A stretch of DNA of 64,000 nt from Hymenobacter sp. (GTDB taxonomy: Bacteria > Bacteroidota > Bacteroidia > Cytophagales > Hymenobacteraceae). Of the stretch, positions 16,486 through 26,077 are shown piece after piece. The number at the start of each line of letters is the position of its first letter. The stretch's first letter is position 1. The stretch spans positions 20,180-84,179 of the forward strand of contig JAQBNT010000082.1 of the NCBI GenBank assembly GCA_028288445.1. Reading direction: 5' to 3'. The position numbers and the translations under genes are program-made. The notes under the pieces were generated by a model, which searched no databases, was not told where the DNA came from, and worked only from the letters and a program-made list of their open reading frames with translations.

Positions 16486-17316
16486 CTACTTCGGTCGCCA
16501 GGTCAGGCACAGGCCCGTGCCGCCCGCCGGGGTCCACATGGGCATAACGCTGGTGTCGCCGATGCCGCGGCCCGTGGGCTTGTGGCCCCAGCGGTTGCGG
16601 TGGGTGAGGTAGGCCACGTGCGCCGAGAGAATACCGAAGCCCGCGCCGGCTACTACGTCCGATTCCCAGTGCTTATTATTTATCATGCGGAACGCGGCCA
16701 CGCTCGTGGCCAGCGTGTAAGCCCCAATGCCGTACCATTGGCTCTTGTCCCGAAACTCGGTGTGCACGATGCTGGCCGCCAGAAATGCCTGCGCCGTGTG
16801 CCCCGATGGAAACGACAGGTTATTGGAACCATCAGGCCGCTCAATGCTGCTCAGCGTTTTTACTACGTACACCGAGGAAAGCATAATCAGCTCACTTTTT
16901 ACGATAACGAGTCCGAGATTCAGCCGGTCGTTGCTCGATTCCACTCCGGCCAGCAGTACCACGGGAATTTCCAGGTAGGGAGCCCATTGCAGGAAGTCGT
17001 CGACATGGTTACGGTAGTCCCCAAATACATTACGAATGTCCTTCTTGGCATCGTAGGAGCTATAAAAACCGTTGCCGTTGATGGTGCTGACCCCGTAGCC
17101 AATCAGCACCGCCGGAATGATGCTGGCCCGGAACCCTTTGCTTTTGAAGAACGATTTTTTGACCGGCGAAGACATTCCGCCGGGGTTCTGATACTTGTGG
17201 GTGGTATCGGCCGGCGCGGGCGTGGCCAAAGGCACCTGCGCGGCTGCCAGCTGTGGGGCCGAGGCTAGGGGCAGGAGCAGAGCCAGCGAAAGAATGTAGC
17301 GGGAAATCATGGACAT
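16486..17316 (-). CDS. PAP2 family phosphatase, exported
   Basis: 276-aa member of the PAP2 acid phosphatase/lipid phosphatase superfamily. Starting at ATG 17316 (MSMISRYILSLALLLPLASA) gives a clean signal peptide ending at AAAQ. The three PAP2 motifs are present: KTLSSIERPDGS, the central SFPSGHT, and RMINNKHWESDVVAGAGFG with the catalytic His and Asp. Likely acts in the periplasm or at the membrane on lipid pyrophosphates or phosphatidate; substrate unknown. It is divergent from the HD hydrolase gene, with 131 bases between starts. Confidence 0.9.
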   Translation of the reverse strand: MSMISRYILSLALLLPLASAPQLAAAQVPLATPAPADTTHKYQNPGGMSSPVKKSFFKSKGFRASIIPAVLIGYGVSTINGNGFYSSYDAKKDIRNVFGDYRNHVDDFLQWAPYLEIPVVLLAGVESSNDRLNLGLVIVKSELIMLSSVYVVKTLSSIERPDGSNNLSFPSGHTAQAFLAASIVHTEFRDKSQWYGIGAYTLATSVAAFRMINNKHWESDVVAGAGFGILSAHVAYLTHRNRWGHKPTGRGIGDTSVMPMWTPAGGTGLCLTWRPK

Positions 17317-17374
17317 GGGGCTTTGGGAAGGCGAAGTACGCGACGCAAGGTGTAAGTGTAGTGAAACGCGCCCG

Positions 17375-17382
17375 TACTTTTG
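17375..17382 (+). promoter_or_regulatory. -7 element of the HD-domain gene
   Basis: TACTTTTG matches the Bacteroidota -7 consensus TAnnTTTG, 66 bases before the proposed TTG start. No convincing -33 TTG at 19-21 bases. Confidence 0.5.
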
Positions 17383-17447
17383 CCCGGCTCCCCGGCGGCG
17401 GCCACTCAAGGCAGCGTCCGCTTTCTCATCCTACTCTGTCAACTCTC

Positions 17448-18095
17448 TTGGAAGTAATTGCCACCACCGCCCGCTTTATCGAAGACAAGTTTGCCAACGA
17501 AGGCAGTGGGCACGATTGGGCGCACATCCGCCGCGTCTGGCTCATGGCCCGCCGTCTGGCCGCTGCGCATCCCGAAGCCGATGCTCTGGTAACCGAGCTG
17601 GCCGCCCTGCTGCATGATATTGCCGACTGGAAGTTTCACGGTGGAGACTACGAAGCCGGCCCCCGCGCCGCCCGCGCCTGGCTCCAAAGCCAGCAGGTGC
17701 CCGAAGCCACCATTGCCCGCGTCGAAACCGTCATCCGCGAGGTTTCCTTTAAAGGCCTGGGCGTGGCCACGCCGGTGTCGTCCATCGAGGCGGCGCTGGT
17801 GCAGGATGCCGACCGGCTGGATGCGATTGGGGCCATCGGCATTGCGCGGGCGTTTGCCTATGGCGGCCACGCCGGCCGGTCGCTGCACGACCCCGCCATT
17901 GCGCCCGTGGCGCACGACAGCTTCGCCAGCTATCAGAAGAATACGGCTCCCACGCTCAACCACTTCTACGAAAAGCTTTTCCACCTCAAAGACCGCCTGA
18001 ACACCGACGGTGCCCGCGCCGTGGCCGCCGAACGCCATGCTTTCATGGAAGCTTACGTGGCCCGCTTCCTGGCCGAGTGGGACGGCGAAGACTAA
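17448..18095 (+). CDS. HD-domain phosphohydrolase
   Basis: 215-aa cytoplasmic metal-dependent hydrolase of the HD superfamily, similar to the YedJ-like group. Metal ligands are visible: GHDWAHIRRVW (first His), LLHDIADWKFHGGD (the HD pair) and QDADRLDAIGAIGIARAF (the downstream Asp). The start is inferred to be TTG at 17448 (LEVIATTARFIED); the ORF-track start at 17253 reads through the promoter and into the divergent PAP2 gene. The substrate is unknown, probably a nucleotide or small phosphate ester. Confidence 0.88.
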   Translation: MEVIATTARFIEDKFANEGSGHDWAHIRRVWLMARRLAAAHPEADALVTELAALLHDIADWKFHGGDYEAGPRAARAWLQSQQVPEATIARVETVIREVSFKGLGVATPVSSIEAALVQDADRLDAIGAIGIARAFAYGGHAGRSLHDPAIAPVAHDSFASYQKNTAPTLNHFYEKLFHLKDRLNTDGARAVAAERHAFMEAYVARFLAEWDGED

Positions 18096-18162
18096 ACCGC
18101 GTCCGCTGGCGTTTGACCCAACGAGAGTCTGCGCCGCTTGCCGTATGCGTTACCTTTGCCCC

Positions 18163-18393
18163 ATGAAGGTGTTTTTTCGCTCGCTGTTTTGCTTGTTGCT
18201 GGTGGCCATGGCCAGCTGCCGTACTTGTCCCATTGAGTCCTGTCACACGCGCAAGGTGCACATGCACAGCGGCGTGAAGTACCGGGGCCAGCCACTCTGG
18301 AAAAAGCAGAACCCCGCCATCGGTGAGAAAATTAAAGTCTATAATTCCAAATCGGCCAAGCACGGCAACGACCGCAGCAAGTCCATCCGGTAA
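18163..18393 (+). CDS. Small putative lipoprotein
   Basis: 76-aa basic protein starting MKVFFRSLFCLLLVAMASC, a type II signal peptide whose lipobox-like MASC would place Cys19 at the mature N-terminus. The rest is Lys/Arg/His-rich (CHTRKVHMHSGVKYRG) with four Cys within the first ~30 residues. A -7 element TACCTTTG (18151-18158) lies only 4 bases before the ATG, so the mRNA would have almost no leader or the real promoter is elsewhere. A terminator follows at 18492. Function unknown. Confidence 0.7.
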   Translation: MKVFFRSLFCLLLVAMASCRTCPIESCHTRKVHMHSGVKYRGQPLWKKQNPAIGEKIKVYNSKSAKHGNDRSKSIR

Positions 18394-18491
18394 GCTGGTT
18401 GCCGTGGCAGGAGGGAAGGTGCTGGTTTAGTGGTTTTGCTGGTTGCTCGGTTGGAATACCGGCCGCTTTAAACTCGTTCGATTTAAGCCCG

Positions 18492-18527
18492 AAAAAGGCC
18501 GCAGCGCTTGCCGTTGCGGCCTTTTTA
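18492..18527 (+). terminator. Terminator upstream of gyrA
   Basis: AAAAAGGCCGCA-(11 nt)-TGCGGCCTTTTT hairpin ending in T-rich sequence; symmetrical, so it may work in both directions. Confidence 0.9.
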
Positions 18528-18538
18528 TTGTATCTTCG
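18508..18538 (+). promoter_or_regulatory. Putative gyrA promoter
   Basis: TATCTTCG (18531-18538) is a one-base variant of TAnnTTTG. A TTG at 18508-18510 lies 20 bases upstream, the usual spacing, but inside the terminator hairpin. The gyrA ATG is 80 bases downstream. Confidence 0.5.
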
Positions 18539-18618
18539 CACGCATATAAAGAACCATTCACCCTGCGGCTGAAAACCACCTTATTTGGGTTTTTTCAAGC
18601 CGCCTATCAACCCCCTCA

Positions 18619-21264
18619 ATGGCGGAAGGCGAAAAAATCATTCCGATTAACATCGAAGACGAGATGCGGGGCGCCTACATCGATTACTCGATGTCGGTTA
18701 TCATCTCCCGGGCCCTGCCCGATGTGCGCGACGGCCTGAAGCCCGTGCACCGCCGCGTGCTCTACGGCATGAGCGAGCTGGGCGTGGCTTACAACAAATC
18801 CTACAAAAAATCGGCTCGTATCGTGGGCGAGGTGCTGGGTAAGTATCACCCGCACGGCGACTCCTCGGTGTACGACACCATGGTGCGTATGGCCCAGGAC
18901 TGGAGCCTGCGCTACCCGCTGGTAGACGGCCAGGGCAACTTCGGCTCCGTCGATGGTGACTCGCCGGCTGCCATGCGCTACACCGAGGCCCGCCTCAAGC
19001 GCATTGCCGACGAAATGCTCGGCGACCTGGACAAGGACACGGTTGACTTCCAGCCCAACTTCGACGATTCCCTCGAAGAGCCCAGCGTGTTGCCCGCTAA
19101 ATTCCCCAATCTGCTGGTCAACGGCACGTCGGGCATTGCCGTGGGCATGGCCACCAACATGGCTCCGCACAACATGACGGAGGTCGTGAGCGGCATCATT
19201 GCCTACCTCGACAACCCCGACATCACGGTGGCCGAGCTCATGCAGTACGTCACGGCGCCCGACTTCCCCACCGGCGGCATCATCTACGGCTACGAAGGTG
19301 TGAAGCAGGCCTTTGAAACCGGCCGGGGCCGCGTAGTCATGCGTGCCAAAGCCACGTTCGAAACCTCTAAAACCGGCAAAGAGCAAATCGTAGTCACCGA
19401 AATTCCCTATATGGTGAACAAGGCGTCGATGATTGAAAAGACGGCAGCGCTCATCAACGACAAGAAGATTGAGGGCATTTCGGACATGCGCGACGAGTCG
19501 GACCGCGACGGCATGCGCATTGTCTACGACCTCAAGCGCGACGCCATGCCCAGCGTGGTGCTGAACAACCTCTACAAGTACACCCAGCTGCAAAGCTCCT
19601 TCGGTGTCAACAACGTGTGCCTGGTAAAAGGCCGTCCGATGACGCTGAACCTCCAGCAGCTCATTCAGTATTTCGTCGAGCACCGCGCCGAAGTCATCGT
19701 GCGCCGCACGCGCTACGAGCTGGCTGAAGCCCAGAAGCGCGCCCACATCCTCGAAGGCCTGCTCATCGCCCTCGACCACCTGGATGAGGTAATTGCCCTC
19801 ATCCGGGGCTCGCGCGACCCCGAAGTGGCCCGTGGCCAGCTCATCTCGCGTTTCGCGCTCAGCGAAGTGCAGTCCCGCGCCATTCTGGATATGCGCCTGC
19901 AGCGCCTCACCGGCCTGGAGCGCGACAAGATTGTGGCCGAATACAATGAGTTGATGAAGCTCGTCGATTACCTGAAATCGGTGCTTGAGTCGGACGTATT
20001 GCAGCGCGGCATCATCAAAACCGAGCTCGAAGATATCCGTGAGCGGTACGGTGATGCCCGCCGCACGGAAATCAACTACATCGGTGGCGATTTTTCGACC
20101 GAAGACATGATTGCCGACGAGGCTATGGTCATCACCATCTCGCGCGAAGGCTACATCAAGCGCACCAACCTCGATGAGTACCGGGCCCAGGGCCGGGGCG
20201 GCGCGGGTTCCCGCGGAGCCATCTCCAAAAAGGACGACTTCACGGAGCATCTCTTCGTGGCTACTACCCACGAGTACCTGCTGTTCTTCACGGAGCTTGG
20301 CCGCGTGTTCTGGCTTAAGGTGTACGAAGTTCCGGAAGGAGGGAAGGCCACCAAAGGCCTTCCCCTGCAGAACCTTATCGAGATTCCGCGTGAAGATAAA
20401 GTCCGCTCCGTACTCAACGTACGCGGCCTGAAAGACCCGGATTACCTCGAAAACACTTTCCTGATGTTCTGCACCGAGCAGGGCACGGTGAAGAAAACTC
20501 CGCTCGAAGCGTACTCACGCCCTCGTACCGCTGGTATCAACGCCATCACCATCAACGAAGGCGACCGCATTCTTGACGTGCAGTTGCTCGCGCCGAATTC
20601 GGAAGTCATTTTGGCCTCGCGGACTGGCCGGGCCGTGCGCTTCAACGAAAGTCAGGCCCGTTCGATGGGTCGCGCCGCCGCCGGTGTGCGCGGTATTCGC
20701 CTCGAAGATGTGCCGGGCAACCGCGTGGTGGGCATGGTCTGCGTATCCGACCCCACCCAGGAATTGCTGGTAGTGAGTGAAAATGGGTTTGGCAAGCGTA
20801 GCCAGCTCGATGGATTCCGGGTCACGAAGCGTGGGGGCAAAGGCGTGAAGGCCATGAAGCTTACTGATAAGACCGGTAATCTAGTGGCTATCAAGGATGT
20901 CAATGACTCCGACGACCTGATGATTATCAACAAGTCTGGCATCACGATCCGCCTGCGCATGAGTGATTTGCGTACCATTGGCCGCGCCACGCAAGGCGTA
21001 CGGTTGATTAAAATCAGCGGCAACGATGAAATTTCTTCGGTAGCCAAAGTAGCCGCTGAAGAGAAAGAGGAGGAAACCGAAGCAGTTATCCTTGCTACCA
21101 CCGAAGAAGGCGGGGCATTGGGTGTAGCTGCTATCAATGGTGCTGACAACGAGATTCTTGCTGATGATGCCGATGACGCTGACGAAACCGATGATGAGTT
21201 GGAAGAAGACAGCGACGACGAGGAAGATTCGGACGATGAGTCGGAATCTGACGACTTGGCATAA
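18619..21264 (+). CDS. gyrA: DNA gyrase subunit A
   Basis: 881-aa breakage-reunion subunit of DNA gyrase. It contains the quinolone-resistance-determining region [20 protein letters not shown] with Ser and Asp at the positions equivalent to E. coli S83 and D87, so no classic resistance substitution. The catalytic tyrosine is in [10 protein letters not shown]. The C-terminal beta-pinwheel carries a GyrA-box-like TKRGGKG (usual form QRRGGKG), which favours GyrA over ParC. The last ~35 residues are a very acidic tail ([18 protein letters not shown]). gyrB is not in the window. Confidence 0.96.
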   Translation: MAEGEKIIPINIEDEMRGAYIDYSMSVIISRALPDVRDGLKPVHRRVLYGMSELGVAYNKSYKKSARIVGEVLGKYHPHGDSSVYDTMVRMAQDWSLRYPLVDGQGNFGSVDGDSPAAMRYTEARLKRIADEMLGDLDKDTVDFQPNFDDSLEEPSVLPAKFPNLLVNGTSGIAVGMATNMAPHNMTEVVSGIIAYLDNPDITVAELMQYVTAPDFPTGGIIYGYEGVKQAFETGRGRVVMRAKATFETSKTGKEQIVVTEIPYMVNKASMIEKTAALINDKKIEGISDMRDESDRDGMRIVYDLKRDAMPSVVLNNLYKYTQLQSSFGVNNVCLVKGRPMTLNLQQLIQYFVEHRAEVIVRRTRYELAEAQKRAHILEGLLIALDHLDEVIALIRGSRDPEVARGQLISRFALSEVQSRAILDMRLQRLTGLERDKIVAEYNELMKLVDYLKSVLESDVLQRGIIKTELEDIRERYGDARRTEINYIGGDFSTEDMIADEAMVITISREGYIKRTNLDEYRAQGRGGAGSRGAISKKDDFTEHLFVATTHEYLLFFTELGRVFWLKVYEVPEGGKATKGLPLQNLIEIPREDKVRSVLNVRGLKDPDYLENTFLMFCTEQGTVKKTPLEAYSRPRTAGINAITINEGDRILDVQLLAPNSEVILASRTGRAVRFNESQARSMGRAAAGVRGIRLEDVPGNRVVGMVCVSDPTQELLVVSENGFGKRSQLDGFRVTKRGGKGVKAMKLTDKTGNLVAIKDVNDSDDLMIINKSGITIRLRMSDLRTIGRATQGVRLIKISGNDEISSVAKVAAEEKEEETEAVILATTEEGGALGVAAINGADNEILADDADDADETDDELEEDSDDEEDSDDESESDDLA

Positions 21265-21447
21265 TTGCTGAATAGGAGCGGGGCGGTCCATTTAGGTCGC
21301 CCCGTTTATTTTTGACGAACCCAAGGCTGGGAGCCCTCGTTTCCGGTTATGGGCCTTGTCCCAAAAATCACTTTTTTCATTTTTCCCGCCGTTATCAAAC
21401 CGGATGGTTTTCATCCAGTCCCTGAATTTCGACAAATTCCCGAACTC

Positions 21448-22605
21448 ATGAAGAAGACATTTCTGACGATTGCCGTTGCCGTTTCGCTGGCCGGTGGGTT
21501 GCCCTCGCTGGCGTACGCCCAAACTTCAGCCGTCACCAACGCCATTCTGAACCAGCGCTCCGGTCTGCTGGACAAAGCCCGCACGGACATTGACAAAGCC
21601 ATTGTGAATGAGAAAACAATGGGCAAAGCCAAAACCTGGTACACTCGTGGTGAAATCTATCAGGGTATGCTGGAAAGCCCTATTTACAGCAAGCAGTTAC
21701 AGCCGGGTGAAGGTGTTCAAAAAGCCTATGAGTCTTATAACAAGACCGTTGAGCTTGATACCAAGGATGGCGAGTTCGGCAAGCAGGCCGTGGCTAAAAT
21801 GGATGGTCTCTATGGCCGTGCGTTTAACGATGCCGTGAATAGCTACAATGCCAAAGAGTATGACAAGGCAATTGAGAGCTATAAGCTGGCTTCGAAAATT
21901 AAGCCCCAGGACACGACGGCCGTGCTTTACTCGGCGTACGCCTCGGAAGCAAAGCAGGACTACGCGGGAGCAAAAGCCAGCTATAACCAATTGCTGGGCA
22001 TGAATTATAAGTCGGTGACTTTATATTCACGTCTGCTCCAAATGGCAAAGCAGCAGAATGATAATGCGGAGGCGGCTAAGGTGTTGCAGCAGGCTCTGGT
22101 TGCATATCCCACAAATAAGGCCTTCATGTTGGAGGACCTAAACATGTCGCTTGCTAGCGGCAAAGGCGAGGATGCACTTGCCAAAATCAACAAGTCCATT
22201 ATTGCCGACCCAAGTAACTCGAACCTTTACGCTGTACGCGGTTCGATGTATGACCAGCAAAAGAAGACTGAGCTTGCAGTAGCAGACTACAAAAAGGCTG
22301 TGGAACTGGAGCCAAACAACTTTGATGCACAGTTTAACCTCGGTGTATATAATTACAACAAAGCCGCCGATGCATACACTAAGGCCAGCAAGATGGATTT
22401 GAAAACCTATCAGGCCTCGGGTAAGAAATTCGAAGCAGAAGGCAAAAAATACTTTGAGGCATCAGTTCCGTATTTTGAGAAAGCACTTCAGTTGCAACCC
22501 GACGACCGTAATACATTGTCTTCGCTGCAGAAAGTGTATTTTCGTCTCGGACGTACCGCTGATTCTGAGAGACTCAATGCAAAACTGCAGAGTCTGAAGA
22601 AGTAG
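21448..22605 (+). CDS. Exported tetratricopeptide-repeat protein
   Basis: 385-aa protein with a signal peptide (MKKTFLTIAVAVSLAGGLPSLAYAQ); ATG 21448 is chosen because the track's 33 extra residues precede this peptide. Several TPR units follow, e.g. FNDAVNSYNAKEYDKAIESYKLA, NLYAVRGSMYDQQKKTELAVADYKKAVELEPNNFDAQFNLG, and a last unit ending FEKALQLQPDD. It is likely periplasmic. Base composition is clearly lower in G+C than gyrA. A symmetrical terminator follows. No specific partner is evident. Confidence 0.85.
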   Translation: MKKTFLTIAVAVSLAGGLPSLAYAQTSAVTNAILNQRSGLLDKARTDIDKAIVNEKTMGKAKTWYTRGEIYQGMLESPIYSKQLQPGEGVQKAYESYNKTVELDTKDGEFGKQAVAKMDGLYGRAFNDAVNSYNAKEYDKAIESYKLASKIKPQDTTAVLYSAYASEAKQDYAGAKASYNQLLGMNYKSVTLYSRLLQMAKQQNDNAEAAKVLQQALVAYPTNKAFMLEDLNMSLASGKGEDALAKINKSIIADPSNSNLYAVRGSMYDQQKKTELAVADYKKAVELEPNNFDAQFNLGVYNYNKAADAYTKASKMDLKTYQASGKKFEAEGKKYFEASVPYFEKALQLQPDDRNTLSSLQKVYFRLGRTADSERLNAKLQSLKK

Positions 22606-22618
22606 GGGGTATCCGGTA

Positions 22619-22667
22619 TGCCAACGAAAAAAGGCCCGCATTTTAATGCGGGCCTTTTTTCGTTGGC
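22619..22667. terminator. Perfect bidirectional terminator
   Basis: TGCCAACGAAAAAAGGCCCG... a 23-base arm with its exact mirror around a TTTA loop; the A/T tracts inside the arms give a U-run in either direction. Confidence 0.93.
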
Positions 22668-23456
22668 ATCTTAGGAGGAAGGGTATTTCTCAAAACTTAT
22701 TTAACATAATATAAATTATAAGACAATAATATTTTGCCGATTTTTAAACAGTTTGTTTTGTTGATTTTCAGCTAGTGCTTAAACCCTACTGTTTAGAATC
22801 AGACCCACGTTAAGGTAGTAATCAATATTCCTCTTTGATGATTTATTGGCTCATATCCATTTGCACCGGATGATAATGGATGCAGGCGTATGATGGTACA
22901 TTGGCAAAATAGGTTTGCCTCATTCGGTGCCGAATAGATTCTTTTGCTCTGGAATCGGGATGTATATCTTTATGCTTCTTGCCTGTTGATTCTAAGTGGT
23001 CATAATTGCTGTTGATAGCGGTTTAAGGGAACACATAGCGCACGAGTTATCAAGGGCAGAATGATTAAATAATATAAAAAAGCACAAAAAATAGAAATTT
23101 TATATACTCTTTAGTGCTTAAAGCTATGGATTGCTCTGGCTTCCCCTTCACTAGTAGTTGCAAAAAGCATATTGCCTTATCTAAAAAATTAACAACAGTT
23201 TATACTCTCATTTTCACCCCATAAGTTGTATTGGCACATAACTTAAGAGGCTATAGACACTCAGAATCTTTTCGAATCTATTGATGAAACTTATATACTA
23301 AATTAGCAGTAACTAAGAGTGGTCATAACACAACACAAAGAGAAACATAGAGCTAGTTGAAGACCCCGGTCCATAAAAGTATAAAATTTACCCATATTTT
23401 TTACTTTTATGGACTAGATTTACGTAATTTTTTGAACCCAACTCCTCCTGAATACT
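22668..23456. other. AT-rich gene-free region
   Basis: About 790 bases of low-G+C sequence between two GC-rich blocks. No ORF of meaningful length on either strand and no RNA gene recognised. Two short direct repeats are visible: TAGTGCTTAAA at about 22773 and 23111, and GTGGTCATAA at about 22997 and 23319. A long palindrome closes the region (listed separately). It reads as foreign or decayed DNA. Confidence 0.7.
23369..23414. repeat. AT-rich palindrome before the orphan gene
   Basis: GTCCATAAAAGTA ... TACTTTTATGGAC is a perfect 13-base inverted repeat, extendable to about 19 bases with one mismatch around an 8-base loop. It ends 42 bases before the ATG of the downstream gene, so it may be an operator, a terminator or an element end. 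Confidence 0.8.
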
Positions 23457-24509
23457 ATGCCAAAACTGATTGACTACCCACGGACAAGTTATACCGGTGC
23501 CTGGGAACTGGCCGAAATTACTGATGATACAGGCGGAAAATGTACCATAGAGACAGCTGCACGAAAGCTAAACAGGAAAGTTAGCGGCTCTTTCAAAGCC
23601 ATAATTGGCTCTGCTGTCAAGTTTGGCCTTGTAACAAGTAAACGCGAGCTACTTACAACAACAACCTTATTCAAAAGAATTAAACACGCATATGATAAAC
23701 AGGAAGAACTAGTGTTTCACCGCGAAGCATTTCTTACCCCGCCCCTGTTTACTCAGATATGCCGGAAGTTTCGCTCCCGCGAACTCCCGGTTCAAATGCT
23801 TGACGTGATGCTTATCCGCGAGTTCGGTGTTGAAGAAATCAATGCTCAAGGCGTAGCAAAGGCATTCGTAGATGGCTGCAGGATGGTCGGGTTATTGGAT
23901 GAACACAACACTGTTGCAGACATTGACGCGCTGAATACCGGACAGGCAGCGAGGCGACAGTTAGCAAGCCCAGTGCCAAGCGTAAACGCGTTTCGGCCCG
24001 AAAGTAAAATTGCAAGTGATGTAATTTTTTCAGAATCAGCCAGTGCTACAGCCGACCCGGAAAAACCTGTAATCGAAAATTCCCAAAAAAGTACTGGTAC
24101 AGAAAATCAACTGATTGCCCCTCTTGATTTGGTAGACAACAGGTCCGCTACACCAACAGAAGCACCTAGCAAATCAACTAATAGGAGCACTGATGCGGTA
24201 GCCAACCTGTTTGGTTTCACGACACATCAGCCATTGGAGCCTGAACAAGAGAAAACAGAAGTAAAGGACATACCTACACAACCCAATAGTGCTGCTATAC
24301 AAAGGCATTCTAACCCAGACAACAATACTCAAGCTGAGTTATATCGTACACCAGCGGTACTTATGCCAACATCCCCGACCTCAAGACCGGGCTATCAGAT
24401 TCAAATCAGCGGTCCGGGAGTCACTACAGAACTCATAATCACTGAGGAGGACGATATTAGCCTAGCCATTGCCTTACTCGAGAAAATTCGCAGACAGCTA
24501 AAAAGCTGA
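23457..24509 (+). CDS. Uncharacterised AT-rich orphan protein
   Basis: 350-aa soluble protein I cannot assign with confidence. Residues 1-160 look folded and helical (MPKLIDYPRTSYTGAWELAE; KCTIETAARKLNRKVSGSFKAIIGSAVKFGLV) and resemble a winged-helix-like N-terminal module of uncharacterised Bacteroidota proteins (possibly the DUF5343 group). Residues ~165-310 are Ser/Thr/Pro/Asn-rich and probably disordered. The last 40 (YQIQISGPGVTTELIITEEDD...LLEKIRRQL) form a small conserved-looking tail. Base composition is far below that of its neighbours and it stands alone in an AT-rich island, so horizontal acquisition is likely. Confidence 0.6.
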   Translation: MPKLIDYPRTSYTGAWELAEITDDTGGKCTIETAARKLNRKVSGSFKAIIGSAVKFGLVTSKRELLTTTTLFKRIKHAYDKQEELVFHREAFLTPPLFTQICRKFRSRELPVQMLDVMLIREFGVEEINAQGVAKAFVDGCRMVGLLDEHNTVADIDALNTGQAARRQLASPVPSVNAFRPESKIASDVIFSESASATADPEKPVIENSQKSTGTENQLIAPLDLVDNRSATPTEAPSKSTNRSTDAVANLFGFTTHQPLEPEQEKTEVKDIPTQPNSAAIQRHSNPDNNTQAELYRTPAVLMPTSPTSRPGYQIQISGPGVTTELIITEEDDISLAIALLEKIRRQLKS

Positions 24510-24524
24510 TTTAGAAGGCAAAAC

Positions 24525-24577
24525 AATGTGCTGGTGAGTTGCGAGAGAAAATCACTCTGATAACTCACCAGCACATT
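24525..24577. terminator. Hairpin between the convergent orphan gene and hisIE
   Basis: AATGTGCTGGTGAGTT and its exact mirror AACTCACCAGCACATT around a 21-base loop. No long T-run, but the position suggests a shared terminator. Confidence 0.75.
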
Positions 24578-24583
24578 ATGTAC

Positions 24584-25252
24584 TTAATTCTCTGTTAAAT
24601 GACGGGTATTGGGAAGCCGGTGTCGTTCTTGAAGGACATCAATAACCTGTGCGGTGGTAACACCAGAGGCTTCCAGCAGCACAAGCAGATGATATAACAA
24701 ATCAGCGACTTCTCCAGGAAGTGTAGCATAACTACCGGAAACGGCATCTATTACCGTTTCCACAGCTTCTTCACCTACTTTCTGAGCAATTTTGGCTATG
24801 CCTTTATTGAATAATGAAACGGTATACGAAGTCGGTGCCCGTTCTGGAAAACGGTGCCGCTCGGCAATGAGACGCTCAAGGCTGGCCAGAAAGCCAATGG
24901 GTGCCGCTGGGGCAATCAATTCACCGGCCTGCACGAAACAGCTTACGGTGCCCCGATGACACGTTGGCCCCGCCGGAAGCGCCCGTATGAGAACAGTATC
25001 CGCGTCGCAATCGATGTGCGTGCTCACCACCGTAAGAAAATTACCGCTTGATTCGCCTTTGGTCCAAAGTCGGTTTTTCGACCTTGAAAAGAAAGTAACC
25101 CGTCCCTCCTGCTGCGTTTTGTCCCAGGCTTCGGCATTGACATAACCGAGCATCAAAACTTGTCCGGTATCAGCATCCTGAACAATTGCCGGGGCCAGAC
25201 CCGTGGTTGCATCGAACCGAAGGCCAATAGGAGATGTGGAAGCAAAAGACAT
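24584..25252 (-). CDS. hisIE: Bifunctional phosphoribosyl-AMP cyclohydrolase / phosphoribosyl-ATP pyrophosphatase
   Basis: 222-aa fusion catalysing steps 2 and 3 of histidine synthesis. The HisI half (1-~115) contains LMLGYVNAEAW, FFSRSKNRLWTKGESSGN and the metal-binding DCDADTVL and GPTCHRGTVSCF. The HisE half (~125-222) contains KIAQKVGEEAVETVIDA and GEVADLLYHLLVLL. Last gene of the operon, 30 bases after hisF. A hairpin lies just beyond the stop. Confidence 0.95.
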   Translation of the reverse strand: MSFASTSPIGLRFDATTGLAPAIVQDADTGQVLMLGYVNAEAWDKTQQEGRVTFFSRSKNRLWTKGESSGNFLTVVSTHIDCDADTVLIRALPAGPTCHRGTVSCFVQAGELIAPAAPIGFLASLERLIAERHRFPERAPTSYTVSLFNKGIAKIAQKVGEEAVETVIDAVSGSYATLPGEVADLLYHLLVLLEASGVTTAQVIDVLQERHRLPNTRHLTEN

Positions 25253-25282
25253 TTCAGAAGTAAAAAACGGTGAAATACAGAA

Positions 25283-26038
25283 TTACAGCCGAACGGCAAT
25301 ACCAGCCGCATGCAAGTATTGCTTTAGCGCGGGCAAAGCGGTTTCGTTGAAGTGAAAAATGCTGGCAGCCAAGGCCGCATCTGCCCCACCCGCTTCAAAA
25401 ACGGCCGTGAAGTCAGAGGGCTGACCAGCACCGCCGGAGGCGATTACGGGCACGGAGACTGCGTCAGAGACGGCACGGGTCAGTTCCAGAGCGAAGCCGG
25501 CCTTGGTGCCGTCGTGGCTCATGGAAGTCAGCAAAAACTCCCCAGCTCCCAAATCGGCTGCCGTACGGCACCAATCTACCGCCTGCCGGCCGGTGGGCGT
25601 CGTGCCAGCACGCGTCATTACCTGCCACTCGCCTTCTACCAAACGGGCATCAACGGCTACAACAACGCATTGGGAACCGAAACGGCGGGCCAAGTCCGAA
25701 ATGAAAGCCGGCCGAGCCAGAGCAGCAGAGTTGATGGAAACCTTATCGGCCCCGCTGAGCAGCAGCGCTTCAACATCGGCCACGGTGCTGATACCCCCAC
25801 CCACGGTGAAAGGAATGTCCAAAACGCGGGCCACATCCCGCACCAGCTCCGTGAGGGGCTGGCGGCGCTGATTGGTTGCCGTAATGTCGAGAAATACCAA
25901 CTCGTCGGCACCTTCGTGCGCGTAGCGGGCAGCCAGTGCCACAGGGTCGCCCGCATCGCGCAGCCCTTCGAACTGAATGCCCTTGACGGTGCGCCCGTCG
26001 CGCACGTCCAAACAGGGAATAAGTCTTTTCTTAACCAC
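25283..26038 (-). CDS. hisF: Imidazole glycerol phosphate synthase, cyclase subunit
   Basis: 251-aa TIM barrel that, with HisH, turns PRFAR and ammonia into imidazole glycerol phosphate and AICAR. The first catalytic Asp is in [15 protein letters not shown] and the second in [12 protein letters not shown]. The phosphate-binding loops GGGIST and [11 protein letters not shown] are present. The start is GTG (VVKKRLIPC). Gap to hisA is 39 bases. Confidence 0.96.
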   Translation of the reverse strand: MVKKRLIPCLDVRDGRTVKGIQFEGLRDAGDPVALAARYAHEGADELVFLDITATNQRRQPLTELVRDVARVLDIPFTVGGGISTVADVEALLLSGADKVSINSAALARPAFISDLARRFGSQCVVVAVDARLVEGEWQVMTRAGTTPTGRQAVDWCRTAADLGAGEFLLTSMSHDGTKAGFALELTRAVSDAVSVPVIASGGAGQPSDFTAVFEAGGADAALAASIFHFNETALPALKQYLHAAGIAVRL

Positions 26039-26077
26039 AATGATAGCCGTTTAATGAATGTCGGGCAGCTGAATTTA

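Noticed and set aside
18616-20271. 551-aa minus-strand ORF
   Set aside because: Antisense shadow of gyrA, which is certain; composition rich in His, Val and Gly as expected of reversed codons.
18619-21264. ParC rather than GyrA
   Set aside because: A GyrA-box-like TKRGGKG in the C-terminal domain and the overall length favour gyrase.
22773-23330. Short direct repeats TAGTGCTTAAA and GTGGTCATAA as element ends
   Set aside because: Only 10-11 bases each, in AT-rich DNA, without matching inverted ends or coding content; chance cannot be excluded.
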